The translations under genes were made by a program, and so were the position numbers. DNA of 8,178 nt from Rhodospirillales bacterium (GTDB lineage: Bacteria > Pseudomonadota > Alphaproteobacteria > ATCC43930 > CGMCC-115725). The first letter of the stretch is position 1. The number at the start of each line of letters is the position of its first letter. Shown piece by piece: positions 6,543 to 8,178 of this stretch. The stretch covers positions 1 through 8,178 of the forward strand of contig JAATGI010000116.1 in NCBI GenBank assembly GCA_015654725.1. The letters are read 5' to 3'. The notes under the pieces are model-generated. The model had not been told where the DNA came from. It made no database searches and saw only the letters and a program-made list of their open reading frames with translations.

Positions 6543-6680
6543 CTTACAATTGCTTGAATCACACCTATCCGGGGAAATATCGTTTTTAATGAGTTAGATA
6601 TGGAATTTTCCTAAACTATTAATATGATATGCGGACCCAACACCTTAAGATTGGGAATAGAAGCCGCTTGGGGTACTACC
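6543..6680 (+). promoter_or_regulatory. AT-rich leader/promoter region upstream of the amidase
   Basis: This 138-base gap is strikingly AT-rich compared with the GC-rich genes on both sides, especially 6543-6630. The best -10-like box is TATGAT (6623-6628), with a poor -35 candidate TGGAAT (6601-6606) 16 bases before it. That would place transcription start near 6635 and support the ATG at 6681 as the amidase start. No hairpin with a T-run is seen after acuI, so read-through from acuI is also possible. Confidence 0.35.
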
Positions 6681-7484
6681 ATGTCTTGCGATGAGAAATT
6701 ATTGCGCCGCGACCTATTGCGGCTCATGGGGTGTAGTGCGGTTGGTATCGCGGTTGCCGTGGGGACGGGCCGTGCGCTCGCCGAAGTCCCGTCCCGTTCG
6801 GCGCGCAAACTGCGTACGGTAATGATCGACCCTGGGCATGGCGGCCTCGATCCCGGTGCGATCGGCGTCAGCGGCACCTACGAAAAATCGGTCACGCTGG
6901 CGACGGCGCACGAGGTCGCGCGGTTGCTGGAAGCGACCGGACGTTTCTCGGTGCGGCTTACGCGCGACACCGATGTCTTCGTGCCGCTCGCGGAGCGCGT
7001 CGAACGCGCCCAGGCCGCGGCCGCGGATCTGTTCATGTCGATTCACGCGGACGCCAATCCCAATCACAGCATTCGCGGCGCGTCGGTCTATACCTTATCC
7101 GAACAGGCGTCCGACGCCGAAGCCGAGGACCTCGCGGCGCGCGAGAACCGCGCCGATACCGTAGCCGGTGTCGATCTGTCGCATCACGAACCGATCGTCA
7201 GCGAAATTCTCTACGATCTTGCGCGGCGCCAAACCAACAACATGTCGTTGCGTTTCGCCCAAAACCTGGTCACGGAGTTGGGGCACCAAGTCGTTTTGAT
7301 GAATCACACGCATCGCGCCGCCGGGTTTGTCGTGCTGAAGGCTCCCGACGTACCATCCGCGCTGGTCGAGCTTGGCTGTCTATCCAATTGGTCGGAAGAG
7401 CGGGAATTGCGGCAGCCTTTGTACCAGAGCAAGTTGGCGGCGAGCCTGGTGCGATCCGTTAACGATTATTTCGAGCGCAGCTAG
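6681..7484 (+). CDS. amiC: Tat-exported N-acetylmuramoyl-L-alanine amidase (Amidase_3)
   Basis: A zinc amidase that cleaves between MurNAc and L-Ala of peptidoglycan, used in daughter-cell separation. The 267-residue reading from the ATG at 6681 begins with LLRRDLLRLMGCSAVGIAVAV and ALA (32-34). This is a twin-arginine signal (R9-R10) with a predicted cut after Ala34, so the protein acts in the periplasm; E. coli AmiA and AmiC are also Tat substrates. The Amidase_3 domain spans about 45-265. Zinc ligands are H53 in IDPGHGG, E68 in TYEKS and H122 in SIHADA, and the catalytic Glu is E230 in ALVELGCLSN. An upstream in-frame ATG at 6624 would add 19 residues before the signal; it has no ribosome site and overlaps the -10-like box, so I prefer 6681 (GGGG seven bases upstream). 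Unlike many proteobacterial AmiC proteins it has no N-terminal AMIN domain, resembling AmiA in architecture. The symbol is therefore approximate. Confidence 0.9.
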   Translation: MSCDEKLLRRDLLRLMGCSAVGIAVAVGTGRALAEVPSRSARKLRTVMIDPGHGGLDPGAIGVSGTYEKSVTLATAHEVARLLEATGRFSVRLTRDTDVFVPLAERVERAQAAAADLFMSIHADANPNHSIRGASVYTLSEQASDAEAEDLAARENRADTVAGVDLSHHEPIVSEILYDLARRQTNNMSLRFAQNLVTELGHQVVLMNHTHRAAGFVVLKAPDVPSALVELGCLSNWSEERELRQPLYQSKLAASLVRSVNDYFERS

Positions 7485-7496
7485 GATTTCCGGCCC

Positions 7497-7511
7497 AGCG
7501 CGGACAGCGCT
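7497..7511 (+). repeat. Small inverted repeat just after the amidase stop
   Basis: AGCGC (7497-7501) pairs with GCGCT (7507-7511) around GGACA, 12 bases after the amidase stop codon. It has no T-run after it, so it is not a standard terminator on its own. It may be an mRNA 3'-end hairpin or chance. Confidence 0.25.
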
Positions 7512-7537
7512 GAAATCGCGGTGCCGTTAACCGCTCC

Positions 7538-7647
7538 TTGACAATCATTTGGTGTACTTCGACCTGCGTCGCGGGCCGCCCCCCCTTTTTGGCCCGCGCG
7601 CGTAGTTCCTCCCCAAACTCGGGCCGCTCTTTGAGCGGCCTTTTTTT
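7538..7647 (+). ncRNA. Candidate small RNA with anti-Shine-Dalgarno motif, or long 3' UTR of the amidase
   Basis: A perfect -35 box, TTGACA, lies at 7538-7543. No good -10 follows: 7559-7566 reads TCGACCTG. Next comes a strong hairpin, CGCGGGCC (7570-7577) pairing with GGCCCGCG (7591-7598) around a C/T-only loop. It is followed by an unpaired stretch containing TCCTCCCC (7607-7614), and then the intrinsic terminator at 7622-7647. The order of 5' hairpin, exposed CCUCC and Rho-independent terminator matches the design of several alphaproteobacterial trans-acting sRNAs that base-pair with ribosome-binding sites. That comparison is architecture only; I do not claim homology to a named sRNA. Without a -10 box the same RNA could be the 3' UTR of the amidase mRNA, possibly processed out of it. 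Confidence 0.3.
7622..7647 (+). terminator. Strong intrinsic terminator
   Basis: GGCCGCTC (7622-7629), loop TTT, GAGCGGCC (7633-7640), then seven T residues (7641-7647). This is an uninterrupted 8-bp GC-rich stem with a full U-tract, so it works on the plus strand only. It ends transcription from the amidase gene (138 bases upstream) or from the candidate sRNA. It also stops read-through into the oppositely oriented tRNA gene. Confidence 0.9.
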
Positions 7648-7671
7648 ATCCGCGCCGATCTGGCACAAAGC

Positions 7672-7746
7672 TGGTGCTGCCGGTAAGGATTGAACTTACG
7701 ACCTCCCCCTTACCAAGGGGGTGCTCTACCACTGAGCTACGGCAGC
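7672..7746 (-). tRNA. tRNA-Thr (anticodon GGT)
   Basis: On the minus strand this is a complete 75-base tRNA including an encoded CCA (bases 7672-7674). The acceptor stem GCTGCCG/CGGCAGC pairs fully, with discriminator A. The D arm is GCTC-AGTGGTA-GAGC. The anticodon arm is CCCCC-TTGGTAA-GGGGG, giving anticodon GGT, which reads ACC and ACT threonine codons. The variable loop is AGGTC. The T arm is GTAAG-TTCAATC-CTTAC. ACC is a preferred Thr codon in GC-rich genomes. The gene stands alone between the amidase and murA regions and is transcribed against both. Confidence 0.97.
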
Positions 7747-7759
7747 GAAGCCGGGTCGG

Positions 7760-7787
7760 GATACACGAGCCGATGCCGGCTTGGCAA
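7760..7787 (-). promoter_or_regulatory. Candidate promoter for tRNA-Thr
   Basis: Read on the minus strand, TTGCCA (plus 7782-7787) and TGTATC (plus 7760-7765) are 16 bases apart, the latter 13 bases before the mature tRNA 5' end. The -35 matches five of six consensus bases, the -10 only three. The position is right for a short-leader tRNA transcript, but the -10 is poor. Confidence 0.35.
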
Positions 7788-7800
7788 GAACGGACTGAAA

Positions 7801-7968
7801 ATGGCGAACAAGCGCGAAGAGCCTCGCCGCACCGAGCACGGCAAAACGCTCGCGACCGCGAAACGCGCGCGGCTGGCCGCCGAATTGCGCGCCAATCTGG
7901 CGCGGCGCAAGGCGCAGAGCCGGGGCCGCGCGGCCGATAAGGCGATGCCGCGCCCGCTCGGTGATTGA
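7801..7968 (+). CDS. Small basic hypothetical protein preceding murA (55 aa)
   Basis: Reads MANKREEPRRTEHGKTLATA and continues KRARLAAELRANLARRKAQS to a C-terminus of LGD. It is very rich in Arg, Lys and Ala, with a likely amphipathic helix across residues 18-42, and no cysteine, signal or membrane segment. Short proteins of this kind with an 'LRANLxRRKAQ' core are familiar just upstream of murA in alphaproteobacteria, which is the main reason to believe it; that resemblance is from memory. I chose the ATG at 7801 because the longer open frame from 7690 would run through the tRNA. The ribosome site is weak (GGA at 7792-7794). Its TGA is directly followed by the murA ATG with no spacing, so the two are almost certainly co-transcribed and probably translationally coupled. 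No function is known to me; nucleic-acid or ribosome binding would fit the charge but is a guess. Confidence 0.72.
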   Translation: MANKREEPRRTEHGKTLATAKRARLAAELRANLARRKAQSRGRAADKAMPRPLGD

Positions 7969-8178
7969 ATGGATCGGATCAGGATTCGCGGCGGCAAACC
8001 GCTCGCGGGGCAGCTCCCGACCGGCGGAGCGAAGAACGCGGCCCTGCCGTTGATGGCGGCGTCGCTGCTGACCGACGAGACTCTGACTCTCGACAATCTG
8101 CCCTTTCTCGCCGACATCACGACGCTGTCGCACCTTCTGGTGCAGCATGGCGTCTCCATCACCATGACCGGCGCCGCC
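7969..8178 (+). CDS. murA: UDP-N-acetylglucosamine 1-carboxyvinyltransferase, N-terminal 70 codons (runs off window)
   Basis: MurA (EC 2.5.1.7) transfers enolpyruvate from PEP to UDP-GlcNAc, the first committed step of peptidoglycan synthesis, in the cytoplasm. The frame from the ATG at 7969 reads MDRIRIRGGKPLAGQLPTGG, followed by AKNAALPLMAASLLTDETLT, the family's standard N-terminus. The UDP-GlcNAc/PEP-contacting Lys22-Asn23 pair falls at exactly the E. coli positions. One small variation is TGGAKN where ISGAKN is usual. The start abuts the stop of the preceding 55-aa gene, with no separate ribosome site. The catalytic loop Cys (near residue 115 in E. coli) lies beyond the window, so that part cannot be checked. 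Confidence 0.93.
   Translation, partial: MDRIRIRGGKPLAGQLPTGGAKNAALPLMAASLLTDETLTLDNLPFLADITTLSHLLVQHGVSITMTGAA

Noticed and set aside
7459..7668. Minus-strand 69-codon frame with charged residues (PLKERPEFGEELRARAKKGG)
   Set aside because: Its sequence is produced by the terminator hairpin and T-run read backwards and it overlaps the amidase 3' end; no family resemblance and no ribosome site. It is best explained as a shadow.
7690..7800. Longer start for the small basic protein upstream of murA
   Set aside because: The extra 37 codons read through the tRNA-Thr gene, so the ATG at 7801 is preferred.
1..8178. Search for CRISPR arrays, IS ends, integrase att sites, toxin-antitoxin or defence genes
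   Set aside because: No spaced direct repeats, transposase motifs or terminal inverted repeats are visible. The tRNA-Thr gene shows no duplicated 3' end in the window and no integrase next to it, so no integrated element is supported.

Overview
The window is high-GC, gene-dense bacterial chromosome and most probably comes from an alphaproteobacterium, with a Rhodospirillales-like gene repertoire. The supporting features are a PPDK of the GLPASPGAA type, an alphaproteobacterial-style YgfZ, a class of thiolase ends typical of that group, AcuI/YhdH, a Tat-exported amidase, and a short basic protein placed directly before murA. This placement is inference from protein resemblance. No rRNA or other marker gene is present.

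Layout, left to right. Bases 1-1103 hold the end of pyruvate phosphate dikinase (ppdK). It is broken near base 55: the sequence jumps from the GLPASPGAA linker straight to the start of the PEP/pyruvate-binding domain, in a different frame. Next is a 134-aa gene (1116-1520) with a possible GIY-YIG-like (T5orf172) N-terminus. It converges on ygfZ (minus, 1527-2423). A divergent region with a good sigma70-type promoter leads into a glutamine-dependent asparagine synthase (2535-4295). The stop codon of that gene overlaps the stop of the convergent pyrC (minus, 4292-5329, GTG start).

Between pyrC and the next plus-strand gene lies a 36-codon reading frame (5420-5530). It reads like the first seven and last 29 residues of an acetyl-CoA acetyltransferase (thiolase) with the middle removed. 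It is followed by acuI/yhdH (5547-6542), a conspicuously AT-rich leader, and a Tat-exported N-acetylmuramoyl-L-alanine amidase (6681-7484). Downstream are a GC-rich hairpin, a CCUCC-containing single-stranded stretch and a strong intrinsic terminator (7570-7647), possibly a small RNA. Then come tRNA-Thr(GGT) on the minus strand (7672-7746), a 55-aa basic protein (7801-7968), and the first 70 codons of murA, which runs off the window.

Functionally this is mostly core metabolism and envelope biology: PEP/pyruvate conversion, Fe-S maintenance, asparagine and pyrimidine synthesis, acyl-CoA reduction, and peptidoglycan precursor synthesis and hydrolysis. I see no defence system, phage, IS element or CRISPR array. 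The most notable signal is two separate internal deletions with short repeated sequence at the joins (ppdK and the thiolase), inside otherwise well-preserved genes. This means either very recent gene decay or an assembly artefact. The possible anti-Shine-Dalgarno small RNA is second.
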